64,000 bases of DNA from Gnetum montanum (Eukaryota; Streptophyta; Gnetopsida; Gnetales; Gnetaceae). Shown here in pieces: positions 1-9,311 of this stretch (within the stretch, counting starts at the first letter, position 1; each line of letters begins with the position of its first letter). Location of the stretch: contig MNCI01023945.1 in assembly GCA_015680685.1 (NCBI GenBank), forward strand, positions 375,245 to 439,244, in the 5' to 3' direction. The notes below the pieces were generated by a model. It made no database searches. It worked only from the letters and a program-made list of their open reading frames with translations, and was not told the origin of the DNA. A program made the translations under genes and the position numbers.

Positions 1-876
1 CATAGTCTACCAGGCCCGATATCAAGTATACGATATCATGTATGCAATATTAGGTACGTGATATCGTAGGCTTGGAAACAATGTTGGATATCCAATATCG
101 CTATTCTTTTGTTATCCTATAAATACAACATTAATTTGCATGGTAAAAGAAGTTTTGGGAGGGAAAGTCTTTAGTCAATTTTTAGTTTTTAGTTCTTATA
201 GTTAGTTTTAGTGTTCTTTCAAAATGCATGCCCACAGTGTGATGCTTATAATTGTACAGAACCTTTGTTTGAGTATGACGTAATTGGACACACACACGAT
301 CAGCAATAAAGATCAAGATTACTCCATCATTGCAGCATTCACTTAGCTTTTAATTATTTTAATTGTTGATTATTTATTGTTGTTGTCATAGTTAATATTT
401 CTTTTATCATCATTTACTATTCTTGTTGTTAATGCGGAATGAGTATGCCTTAAGCACAAAACTTTAAGTGTAACTACGTGGTAACCTAGTAGCGTATTGA
501 GTACTGCTTCGAGTGATGTGTGCTTGGTAATCCTAGAAGTAGTACATGAAGTCTAAGATGGATACGAATGATTAGGAATAGAAGCTCATCGCACTTATGC
601 TAGCTTAGATCTTATTTCCTATTCCCCATTAGCTTAATTAAGTTATCTCTTATTGTCCTTAGGAGTAGCATAATAGTAGGGATCACATCATACACCTCAC
701 TTTGGACTAAACCATATGTGACAAAGCAAATACTAGTCCAAGTGGGAAGACAGTGAACTGTGATCAATGTATAACCATCTAGGTGCCACAACTAGTCCAT
801 CTACGAAGTACAACTAGATCATGCATACACACTTGTATTTGTATGGTTGAGCATAGGGGTACCTCATTGCTCATCA
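1..876 (+). mobile_element. LTR (3' part) of a GATATC-palindrome retrotransposon family
   Basis: The first 130 bases carry several GATATC palindromes, followed by a TATA-like TATAAATA near 119. The last 60 bases (GGTTGAGCATAGGGGTACC and a CTCATCA end) match, in the same orientation, the end of the complete LTR at 61300-62248 read on the minus strand. The 5' end lies outside the window. The integrase reading of E1 resumes at 877. No coding region is visible, so this is a solo LTR or the last LTR of an element to the left. Confidence 0.75.
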
Positions 877-1435
877 GAGTGATATGCAACTCACATTGTG
901 GTACATGTATAAGTTTGATATATCATTAACATGTGTCACACTGCTTAACCTTCTTTAGGTAATCATTTTTCATATGGAGCCACTAGTAGCCTAAGTGTGT
1001 AATCTTAGCAGCCATAGCTCTAGGTCCTATATGTCATCCACAAACACCCTCATGAATCTCCTCTAGGTTTGTTCTAGCTTCGGTTTTACCTAAGCACTTT
1101 AGAATTATCTCATCATAGGATTTTTGACATAATGTATTATCACCTACAATGACATACTGCTTCGATCACTTATGTATAGTGTCCTTCTGAGTAGTGGGCA
1201 TGCCTTGTAAGGATTGGTCATGCATAAGGTAAAATTCAATATCACCATACCACTCCTTGGCAAGAGCCATATGAATGATGGCCATAAATATGTCCTCAAT
1301 CTTCTGTGTGATGGGAATAGCACAATTCACCATTAAGGTGGGCAACTTACTAAACACATCTAGCATCATACTAAGGGCTAACATTGTAATGCATCAACTA
1401 TGGTGTTCTTGTTTTGGGGTATGTGTTGGATATTA
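877..1435 (-). pseudogene. E1 integrase N-terminal fragment (Ty3/gypsy)
   Basis: Minus-strand reading gives the linker and zinc-binding start of a retroviral-type integrase: a GPRAMAAK stretch and a K-Q-C-D-T-C knuckle near 945, as in the better preserved copies at 5375-6640 and 47253-48640. The catalytic core is missing because the LTR at 1-876 cuts the gene. The segment at 1166-1384 is the linker between the second RNase H and the integrase. Stop codons interrupt the frame, so it is dead. It belongs to the old element E1. Confidence 0.7.
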
Positions 1436-2406
1436 ACATCTGTGAATTATTATAAAAATTGCTTTCCTATGTCACAATAAGGTTGTAAATGTTTGGCTTT
1501 ACATGTGTAGACCTTAGTTTCTTAGTTAATGACAAGTTGATAGTCACCTTTGATCATTAATCATCTAATTCCTATGTCACAAGCTACCATCATCCCTCTA
1601 ATCAAGCCCTCACACTCCACTATGTTATTGGTACATGGAAACCTATAACAATAGGTGAAGGGTTGGATCTCACCAAATGGAAATGTTATGATGGTAGTGA
1701 AACTAGCCCCATGGGTAGTTGAAGCTCTATCAAAGTGCATGATCACCTCATAATCCTTAGGCACATGGCTAATGGTGTTAATGTGTTCATCAGGGAACTC
1801 AGGCTCTATGGTTGCTTAATGATCAACAGGTAAGATTGTGAGTTATATAGCTATAGCTTGACCTTTCATTGAGGATTGAGAAACATAATGAAGGTCAAAC
1901 TCCATAGTTATGGCTTTCCATTGAGCTATACAACTACTTTCATAGATGTTAATCATTATGGCTTTGAGCATGTTATCTTTGCAAATGATGTTGATTTGGC
2001 TTCTGAAGAGGTAATGTCTTCACTTCTTCAATGAGAAGACTAGTGCTAGACAATACTTCTCTACTTCAATGTATCAAGTCTCTTGGGCAACTAATGCATG
2101 GCTAAGGTAGTATATAGGCATCTCTACTTCATCATCATGTTTCTAATAGTGTAGAGAGGCAATGGACATGTTGGAGATGGAAAGGTAGATGTAGAATAGT
2201 TTACCCTCTTGTGAAGGAGAGAGTATCGATAGTTGTGCTAGCTCTTGCTTAAGGTTTTTAAAGACCTCTTCGCATTAAGCAGTCCACTCATAGTAAATCT
2301 CTTTTTATGTAAGTGTTACATGGGCTATAATTTATCCATAACCCTAGTGATAAACCTACAAATAAATTATAACCTTCCTTGTAATCCCTAAAACTCCTTA
2401 AGGTTG
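1436..2406 (-). pseudogene. E1 RNase H, archaeal-type RNase H and RT C-terminal fragment
   Basis: 1561-1764 reads HFDRASTTHG, then CTNNIVECEGLIRGMM, the D and E regions of the archaeal-type RNase H typical of Tat/Ogre elements. 1800-2300 reads as the RT connection and first RNase H with several stops. The RT reading stops at 2406 where element A begins and resumes at 19968. The module order from high to low coordinate, RT, RNase H, second RNase H, integrase, is that of a minus-strand element. Confidence 0.7.
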
Positions 2407-2411
2407 GTAGG

Positions 2412-3814
2412 TGTAATGACAGAAAAACGTCGGTCGCTGGAAATACCGAACGAAAGTCTGTGTACACAGTTCTAACCTCGGATCCATGTGAGGGCAGTGC
2501 TGGAGAAAGAAACAAACCTGAGGTGCCCTGAACGGTCTTGTCGATTAGACAGGGACTTACTTAATCAGTAAAATTTTTGCAATAATTTGATGGCAAAATG
2601 AAGATTCTTTATAAGGCGATGCAATATTGTTAATCCCGAAAACAATTGAAAATGATGTAAATGATTTAGATGTGATTGCCAAATCTGTATAAATAGGATG
2701 CAAGGAATCAAATTTGTAGGGAATATGATCATAAGATCTGGGATTTAATTTATGATCACAATATGTTTGATACAATGATTACAGGCGAGCTTCGTTTTGG
2801 ACGAAGCACATGCCAGCAGCAAGAAAGTTATCTAAAGATGAAACAAGCGAGGGTCAATCTACCTTGTTCTAACCAATCTGGGCACAAGGAAGTTAGACCC
2901 TGGGGAGAATATCTGGTAGCCAATTGTTTCTGATCAAGAGTTCTTGCCAATCACCTCTGATGTTCTCACGATCACTGACCCTCTTTTTGCTCTCTTGCCA
3001 ACCTTGAAAGAGAAAATTTTTTGTCAACCACTTGATCTTCGTCAACTGGAGCATTTATAAGGTTAGGGTCAAGAGGAAAACGAGGTTTAGGTGACGCGTG
3101 TCCTAAACTTATAAGATGTCGTTGACCTGATGTGTCATCGTTGAAACTTGCGACGCTATGCTGCATAGTGCATCATAAACCACTCTTGTTTGGACTCTGG
3201 CAACAAACTATCCTTTCATTACGCTGTAATACGCTAGAGAGCGTATTGTGGCGTATGAATTACTGATGTTTGAATTGTGCTGTCATTACTTGCATTACAT
3301 TGCATTACACTATATTATGCATCATAGCGTGATTTAGTGTAAAATAATGAAACTGCAAAAGTTGAAGTATAGTCGTCATGCTTCCTCTGTTTCAATCCCT
3401 TTCGGTGTTTTATTACGCTGCACTACGTAACGCAGTGTAATGGGCTCCTTAACCAGGAAAGAAACCCTACTGAAATGCGTAGCATGATGTAGATCATTAC
3501 TTAAGCCTTGAGATTTTTTCTGGGTTGTCAAAGTCTTGAATGTTTGACATCCTTGATGCTACGGTGGACTGTCTTTGATATTACGCTGCGCAACGCGGCA
3601 TTACACTATGTTGTGTAATGCAGCGTAATATGCTAAATGTTGAGATTTTGAAACATAGAAAATTTGCAAAGTGGAAGGCTTGCCGCCATGCACCCATCAT
3701 TTCGTTCTATCTTCTAGAGTTCATCTGTACTGTGTCACGCCTTGTCGCGACTCCGTGCCTAAGTCGCTAGATTTTGCCGAACCATCGAGGCCTCAAAATT
3801 TTTATAGTGTTTCA
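2412..3814 (-). repeat. 3' LTR of element A
   Basis: Starts TGTAATGACAG and ends GTGTTTCA, matching the copy at 18561-19962. It contains several inverted repeats built on TTACGC/GCGTAA, for example AATACGCT, loop AGAG, AGCGTATT at 3228-3247, and a nested cruciform at 3578-3631 (outer arms ATATTACGCTGC and GCAGCGTAATAT; inner arms ATTACAC and GTGTAAT). Confidence 0.92.
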
Positions 3815-3880
3815 ATGGCCCCTCTTTGTTGATGTTTAGAGGGCTTGCCTGAAAGACATCAACAAAGAATACGAAACACC
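3807..3880 (-). promoter_or_regulatory. Polypurine tract of A inside a hairpin with the LTR edge
   Basis: On the minus strand the purine run AACAAAGAGGGG directly precedes the 3' LTR, as expected for the second-strand primer. On the plus strand CTTTGTTGATGT (3824-3835) pairs perfectly with ACATCAACAAAG (3856-3867), and GTGTTTC at the LTR edge (3807-3813) pairs with GAAACAC (3873-3879). The arrangement recurs at 26900-26976 and 46983-47060. Confidence 0.7.
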
Positions 3881-4995
3881 AGAGAGGTAAAGGCATCAGC
3901 TGCGTCCGTCAGAGATTGCTCAAATGTCGCTCTGTTAAAACCTGGAAGTACAAAGGTAGGGTAGGGAGGAAAGCATAGGGGGGATTTTACAAATGTGAGG
4001 GAAGACAGGTTCGAGGAAGACTCAAGCATGTAAACATGAAACTTTTGTAAACAAGTCATAGCGTCCTTCCGCAAATGTATTTGCAAGAGGTTACACCATC
4101 ATACTGTATATAAAGGGCTTCCACGGATGAGTTGTGTTACACCCGTGTGGCCTGGATGAGTTGTTTTACATCCATTTTGCCAAGCTTTGTCCCTTTTTTT
4201 TAACTACTTTCCACTAGGCGAGTTGCGTTATGCCAGTTCGTGGACACAAAGATGCAAAAGAGTTTCCTAAAGTTCACACTCTATACAAGCAAAGTGAGGG
4301 GTAAAGGCGGTCATGAGGACAAAGGGAGGAGAAAACGAAGTAATACGTCTGATGGAGGGAAAGGTAGGGTTTGCACTCCTAAGTGGCCAGGCTAGTCTAA
4401 GCAACCACTTCAGGATGCTGTGACACCTCACCTTCTGATGAATGCATTCTCAATTAACGCTATCATAGCAAGTAGCCTACAAAACATAACAGAGCATAGA
4501 AGTAATCGTCCTAATCGCTAAGGAGGGAGGCTGTTGAAACAAGCGCCATCCAAAGCGAAAAGGAGAGCGTAGGCCATGAAACAGGGACCGTAACAGGGAG
4601 CAAGCATCCTAATGTTGGTGCCACGGTTCATGCAGCTACCATCAACAGCCAGATTCATCTTGCTCAAATGATTGGGCAAAGAATAAGTCAGATGAATCTG
4701 CTAGGTCGGAGCTTGGTGATGATGATGGATGGAAGCCGCTGAGACTACGGATGACCACAGTTTCTTCAGGGCCCCAAGTGGCGAAGTTGATCCCAGGAGT
4801 TACAGCTATAGAGCGGTCATCGTAGCAACATCTCCGAGGGGTCAGTAGTATGCCTTTCAACATGTCCGAGGAATCAGCAGGATGTCAGCGAGGTAACGAT
4901 GTTGCGTTTGTTTCAATGCTTGACCCATTCCATCTGGTAGGGATGCTGTGCAAGAATGACCACACTCGCTTACTTCATGGAATGCTTGGCAGATT
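3881..4995 (-). other. Spacer between polypurine tract and hairpin array in A, with a short conserved ORF
   Basis: About 1.1 kb without a recognised domain, alignable to 26977-28110 in B. A minus-strand frame at 4642-4863 (73 codons, KGILLTPRRCCYD start, EQDESG end) has a counterpart of the same length at 27754-27975 in B. The ORF resembles no family I know and may be chance in an alignable spacer. The rest shows nothing coding. Confidence 0.4.
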
Positions 4996-5354
4996 CTAGT
5001 TTTGAGTCCTGGTTGACTGTTGTTGCTGGTTTTAAGCCTCAGCAGGCCGTGGTCCTGGTTTAACGTCTGGGCAAACTGGAACCTACTAGTTTTACATCGT
5101 AGCAGACGATGGAAGAGCTAGTTTATGGTCCTAGCAGACCATGCTATGGGTGTCAGTTTTATGTCATGACTCAGGGACAAGTCTATGCTGGTTTAGCGTC
5201 TCAGTAGATGTATGCTAACCTGGCCAGTTTCACGTCATGGCGGATGGTCAGAAACTTTGCCAGTTTAGCATCTTAGCGGATGCGTGTAAGAAGTGCCAGT
5301 TTTACATCGTAGCGGACGTGTACAACTTTGCCAGTTTTACATCGTAGCGGATGT
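4996..5354 (-). repeat. Array of AGTTTTA-hairpin motifs after integrase (A)
   Basis: About ten copies of a (C)CAGTTTTA-like lead followed by a 4-5 bp stem and a loop such as TAGC or CTAGCA. Clear cases: GGTC-CTAGCA-GACC, CATCG-TAGCAGA-CGATG, GCATC-TTAGCG-GATGC, ACATC-GTAGCG-GATGT. The stem letters change from copy to copy while pairing is kept. B has the matching array at 28111-28433. Confidence 0.8.
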
Positions 5355-5374
5355 TTGTTACCTTGTGTTTGAGC

Positions 5375-6640
5375 TAAGTTGATGTCCAGATGTAATACTG
5401 CTTCAAATACAGATGATTTACTGGATTTGATAACTCGTTGCCATCGATATCCACTAACTTGAATGCTCCGTTGCCGCATGCGCCGATGACCAGGAAAGGG
5501 CCTTCCCAGTTTGCAGAGAACATACCTACTGGTTCACGAATGGCCTTGAGACCAAAGTCTCATTTCTTGATCAATCGTTGATGCAAGTTGTGCCGATGAT
5601 TCTGTCTCTTTTTATCCTGATATCTTTCGATGGTGTCAAGCGTCTAGATGCGTTTCTCCTCCACTGAGTCTAAATTCACGATTCTAGACTCATTATGTTG
5701 AGTCTCATTTATAACCGTGGATAGGACCATCTACAATGAAGGAACCTATAATTCTAAGGGCAACACTACTTCAGATCCATAGACTAGACTGTAGGGTGTC
5801 CTGTCTGTAGCTGTTCTGCACGTCGTACGATACGCCCATAGCACGTAGAGGATTTTTTCGTACCATCATTTCTTGTTATTGCTGAGCATCTTCTTAAGTA
5901 TATAGATAATTACCTTGTTTGTCACTTCTGCTTAACCATTCGCCTGTGGGTAATAAGGTGAAGAAAAAGATTGCTTGATACCAAGATTATCGCAAAAAGA
6001 TTTGGTTTCCGTGCTACTAAATTGTGGTCCGTTGTCAGTCACAATAGTCATAGGGAGCCCAAATCTGGTTACAATATTGTCTAAGATGAAATGGCAAACC
6101 TATTGAGATGTAATCTTTCATAGGGGATAGCCTCAACCCACTTTGTAAAATACTCGGTGGCGGTGATAATGAAGCTCCTACGGAAGATTTAGGCACGATA
6201 GGACCTATGATATCTAGTCCCCATCGTTGGAATGGCCAAGTAATCTGAGTAGTGTGTAACTCAGTTGGTGATACGTGTATTAGGTTTGCATAACGCTGAC
6301 ACGTATCACACGTTTTAACTTTGGTAAGACAGTCTTTTTCCATGTACGGCCAATAGTACCCTAGGCATCTAATTTTAGCGGCCATGGCTCGTGGGGCTAC
6401 GTGTCCTCCACACAGCCCCTCGTGGACTTCGCTAACTATCTGTTGTGCTTGATCATTATTAACGCAGGTGAGAAATACTCCATCGAAAGAGCATTTACAA
6501 AGAGTACTATCTCCAATGATGATGTATTGCCTAGCACACTTGCGCACTGCATCCTTTCGTGCATGCATTAGCTCGTGTGGTGGTTTACCATGCAAAAGGT
6601 AAGTTTTAATGTTGTCATACCATTTTGGCGTTCCTCCGAC
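5375..6640 (-). pseudogene. Integrase of element A
   Basis: The part of the pol polyprotein that would insert the cDNA into the genome. On the minus strand the N-terminal zinc domain reads H-E-G-L-C-G-G-H ... C-D-T-C (about 6460 to 6295), then the core with W-G-L-D-I-I-G-P (first Asp, about 6220), V-T-D-N-G-P-Q-F (second Asp, about 6030) and Q-A-N-G-stop-A-E (catalytic Glu, about 5930). The C-terminal region (about 5530-5400) reads NWEGPFL-like and ends in a YLKQYYI-like sequence. All three catalytic acids are present, but a TAA replaces a Gln codon before the Glu, and the frame shifts near 6200. The linker to the second RNase H occupies 6600-6850. Confidence 0.85.
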
Positions 6641-6854
6641 GTTTAATGAAGAAATCTACACCGCTTGAATGACAGGCTCTGTACATTCTATTATTAAAGC
6701 GGGCCAAGTGACAAACAAGTGTGGTGGCACGTTTAGTGCCAGTGTTGCTAGTGCATCGGCTATAGTGTTTTCGTTACATGGCACGTGTTAGGCGTCGATC
6801 GTCACAAATTATTTCAGAAGATCTTTAGCCATATCGCAGTAGGGCTATAGGTGC

Positions 6855-7135
6855 ATAGCTTTTCAGGCATAGACTCCTGTGATTTGATTAATGAAGAGCA
6901 TCGAATCACCTCGGATCGCCATGTGTTGAACGTTGAGCTCTCTAGCTATCAACAATCCCCTGAGGAGCCCCTCATACTTGGCCACGTTGTTCGTACAAGG
7001 GAAGGCCATGCGGTAAGCCAATGGGTGCACATCCTCAGGGGTAAGCGTAATGACGGCGACAGCACTACCGCCTCTAGTAGTTGAAGCTCCGTCGAAATAT
7101 AATGTCGCTTTGAGACCTGTTGACACAGGGCTTAT
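6855..7135 (-). pseudogene. Archaeal-type second RNase H of element A
   Basis: The minus-strand frame reads LYFDGASTTRGG (first Asp), then AKYEGLLRGL (Glu) and IRGDSMLFINQ (second Asp), the D-E-D layout of RNase H1-like domains. A second RNase H placed between the classical one and the integrase marks the Tat/Ogre lineage of plant Ty3/gypsy elements. About 87 codons are open here; it is one module of the broken polyprotein. The copies at 29892-30190 and 48772-49080 match it. Confidence 0.85.
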
Positions 7136-7199
7136 ACTATATACATGTTCATCTGGGAATTCTGGTTCTATCGTAGCTTGATCTTTAGTGGGCGATGTC

Positions 7200-8858
7200 G
7201 CTAGCTAGTCAGCTATAGCCTAACCTTTGGTGGACGATTGGCCGACATAATCTAAATCAAATTCGGCTGTGATAGCCTTCCAATGAGCTATCCTACTACT
7301 CTCATATAAGTTGTTTGAGATAGCCCGTAGAACGTTGCTTTTACAAATTATGTTGATCTGACTGCGGAAAAGATAGTGCCTACATTTTTTAAGTGCGAAA
7401 ACTAATGCCAAACGGTTATGCTACACTTCATTGTACCTTGTTTCATACGCAAATAGGGCATGACTGAGGTAGTAGATAGAGGCTTTTGACCCATCGTTCC
7501 TTTTTTGGCAAAGTAACGCAGCTATAGACACATCTAAGTTAGCTAGATAGATGTAAAAAGGTTGATCCCTTTGTGGTGGGAAAATCATTGGTAAATGTTG
7601 TAGCTCCTTTTTTAAGTCATCAAATGCACGCTGGCAGTCATCGGTCTATTGGAAATTAACACCCTTCTTAAGAAGGTGTTGCATGGGATGTACTTTATCT
7701 ATTAACTTTGAAATGAATCGCCTGATGAACTGTAGTCTACCTTGCAACCCACATAGTTCTTTGAGGTTTGTAGATGGTGTTAAATCGACGATGTCTTTGA
7801 CCTTGTCGAGGTGACTTGGATGCCAGTCTTCGATACCACAAACTCCAACATGCGTCCGATTTTAACTCCGAATACGCATTTCTTTGGGTTGAGCCGTAAG
7901 TCATGCTTAAGACATCATTTAAGGACTAACTCCAGGTCTTCTGAATGATCTTCGGACTTTATAGACTTGACAGCTATGTCATCTATGTAGTCGTTCAATT
8001 TCCCTAAAAGGTAGTCACTAAAGATGTATGTCATGGCTCGTTGATACGTTGCCCCAGCATTTTTTAGCCCGAACGGCATCATAGTGTAACAAAAGATCCC
8101 CAAGGCGTCATGAACGTTGTGGTCAATTGATGCTCTGGATTAATACGAATTTGATTATAGCCTGAGAAACCATCCATAAAGGATAGAAGTGCATGACCAA
8201 TTGTTGTGTCGATCAGTTGGTCGATACTTGGTAGTGGGAAATTGTCCTTAATCGTAGCTTTGTTCAAATCCCGAAAGTCTATGCAGATGCGTATGCCTCC
8301 TGTTTTCTTAGTAACAACTACAATGTTGGACACCCAATCTGAGTAGTCAACCGCACGAATGAAACCAGTCTAATATAGCTTGGTGATTTAATTACGCACT
8401 GCTAACGCAATTTCCGGCTTAATCTTTCATGCCTTCTATCTAATTGCTTTGATGCATGGGTCTAAAATTATGTTATGCTGTATTAATCTCAGGTCTAACC
8501 TCGGCATGTCTTCGTATGACCACGCAAATATAGCAGCATTGTTTTGGAGAACCTACGTTATGTCACTCTGTGTCTGTCGGTCTAGGAGGGAACTAACCCT
8601 AAGATTTTTATTTTTTCCTTTGTGCGTAACCACAAAGACCTCGTCGAGAGGGTCCTTGATCACATCGCCAGCCTTCAGGTCTAGCGTTCGAGCTAGATGT
8701 TCTGGTCAATCTGGGGATATTTTCGATGTTGCTATAGTTGCATCACAAAGGGAAGGGTCTGTTTCTATTAGCGTGCAATTAAGCCATCTAATGATCTCCC
8801 CGTATGGGCCTGTTAAGGCTAATGGTGCGAATAGATCTGCATCCATTTGCGAATCACC
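7200..8858 (-). pseudogene. Reverse transcriptase and RNase H of element A
   Basis: Converts element RNA into cDNA. On the minus strand an N-terminal stretch with QMDADLFAPLALTG starts at about 8858, just after a TTTTTGCAG that could be a splice acceptor (see findings). RT follows: IVVVTKKTGGIRICIDFRDL, DGFSGYNQIRINPEHQ, PFGLKNAGATYQRAM and the active site Y-I-D-D (about 7985). The connection and RNase H end near 7220 with FALKKCRHYLF. Several stops and frameshifts break it between 8080 and 8120 and again upstream of 8340. The plus-strand open frame at 8449-8949 is a shadow. Confidence 0.88.
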
Positions 8859-8971
8859 CTGCAAAAATGCCAAAAAAGGGAAGTTGTTACATCATTTTTC
8901 GGCCAATCTGTTGAGCGATAAGAGTTTGTTTTTGTTTTCGTTGCGTTAGGGTTGCATATTAAGGAGGCTTC

Positions 8972-8994
8972 TAGTTTAAGGTCTTAGTGGACCG
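8972..8994 (-). repeat. Single AGTTTAA-hairpin between RT and antisense gene (A)
   Basis: TAGTTTAA followed by GGTC-TTAGTG-GACC, a perfect 4-bp stem of the same motif as the arrays at 4996-5354 and 13961-14304. B has it at the same place (32048-32069). Confidence 0.75.
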
Positions 8995-9182
8995 TTACAA
9001 ATATGCCTGGTCTATAAATCAACAACGAGCTCGGCTTCCTAGATGCTGGTGTATGAAATAAAATGGAAAGTGCAACGTGGCGTGTCTAGCGTGTCATGAA
9101 ATTTGAATTTCTGTACAAAACGGCATTTCAGGAAAGTTTTGCATCGATTGGGCAGAAAGAGAAGTTAGTTTCAAGCATCTTG

Positions 9183-9190
9183 TTTATAAA
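9183..9190 (+). promoter_or_regulatory. Candidate TATA box of the antisense gene in A
   Basis: TTTATAAA lies about 120 bases before the ATG at 9312. The same octamer in the same setting (TTGTTTATAAAC) stands 131 bases before the ATG in B (32392-32399), although the surrounding non-coding sequence has diverged. This is inference; no transcript data. Confidence 0.45.
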
Positions 9191-9311
9191 CTGATGGTTC
9201 ATACTTGAAATAGATTATAGATATCGCAAATTTGGATTTTGGCTAGAGCAGACAAGGGGCAGAAGCGAGGCGTAAATAGGAGATTTTACAAAAACTCATT
9301 CGATTGCAACC

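Noticed and set aside
8449-8949. 166-codon plus-strand frame
   Set aside because: Opposite strand of the RT N-terminal region of A; the B counterpart (31464-31832) is shorter and the minus-strand reading matches RT.
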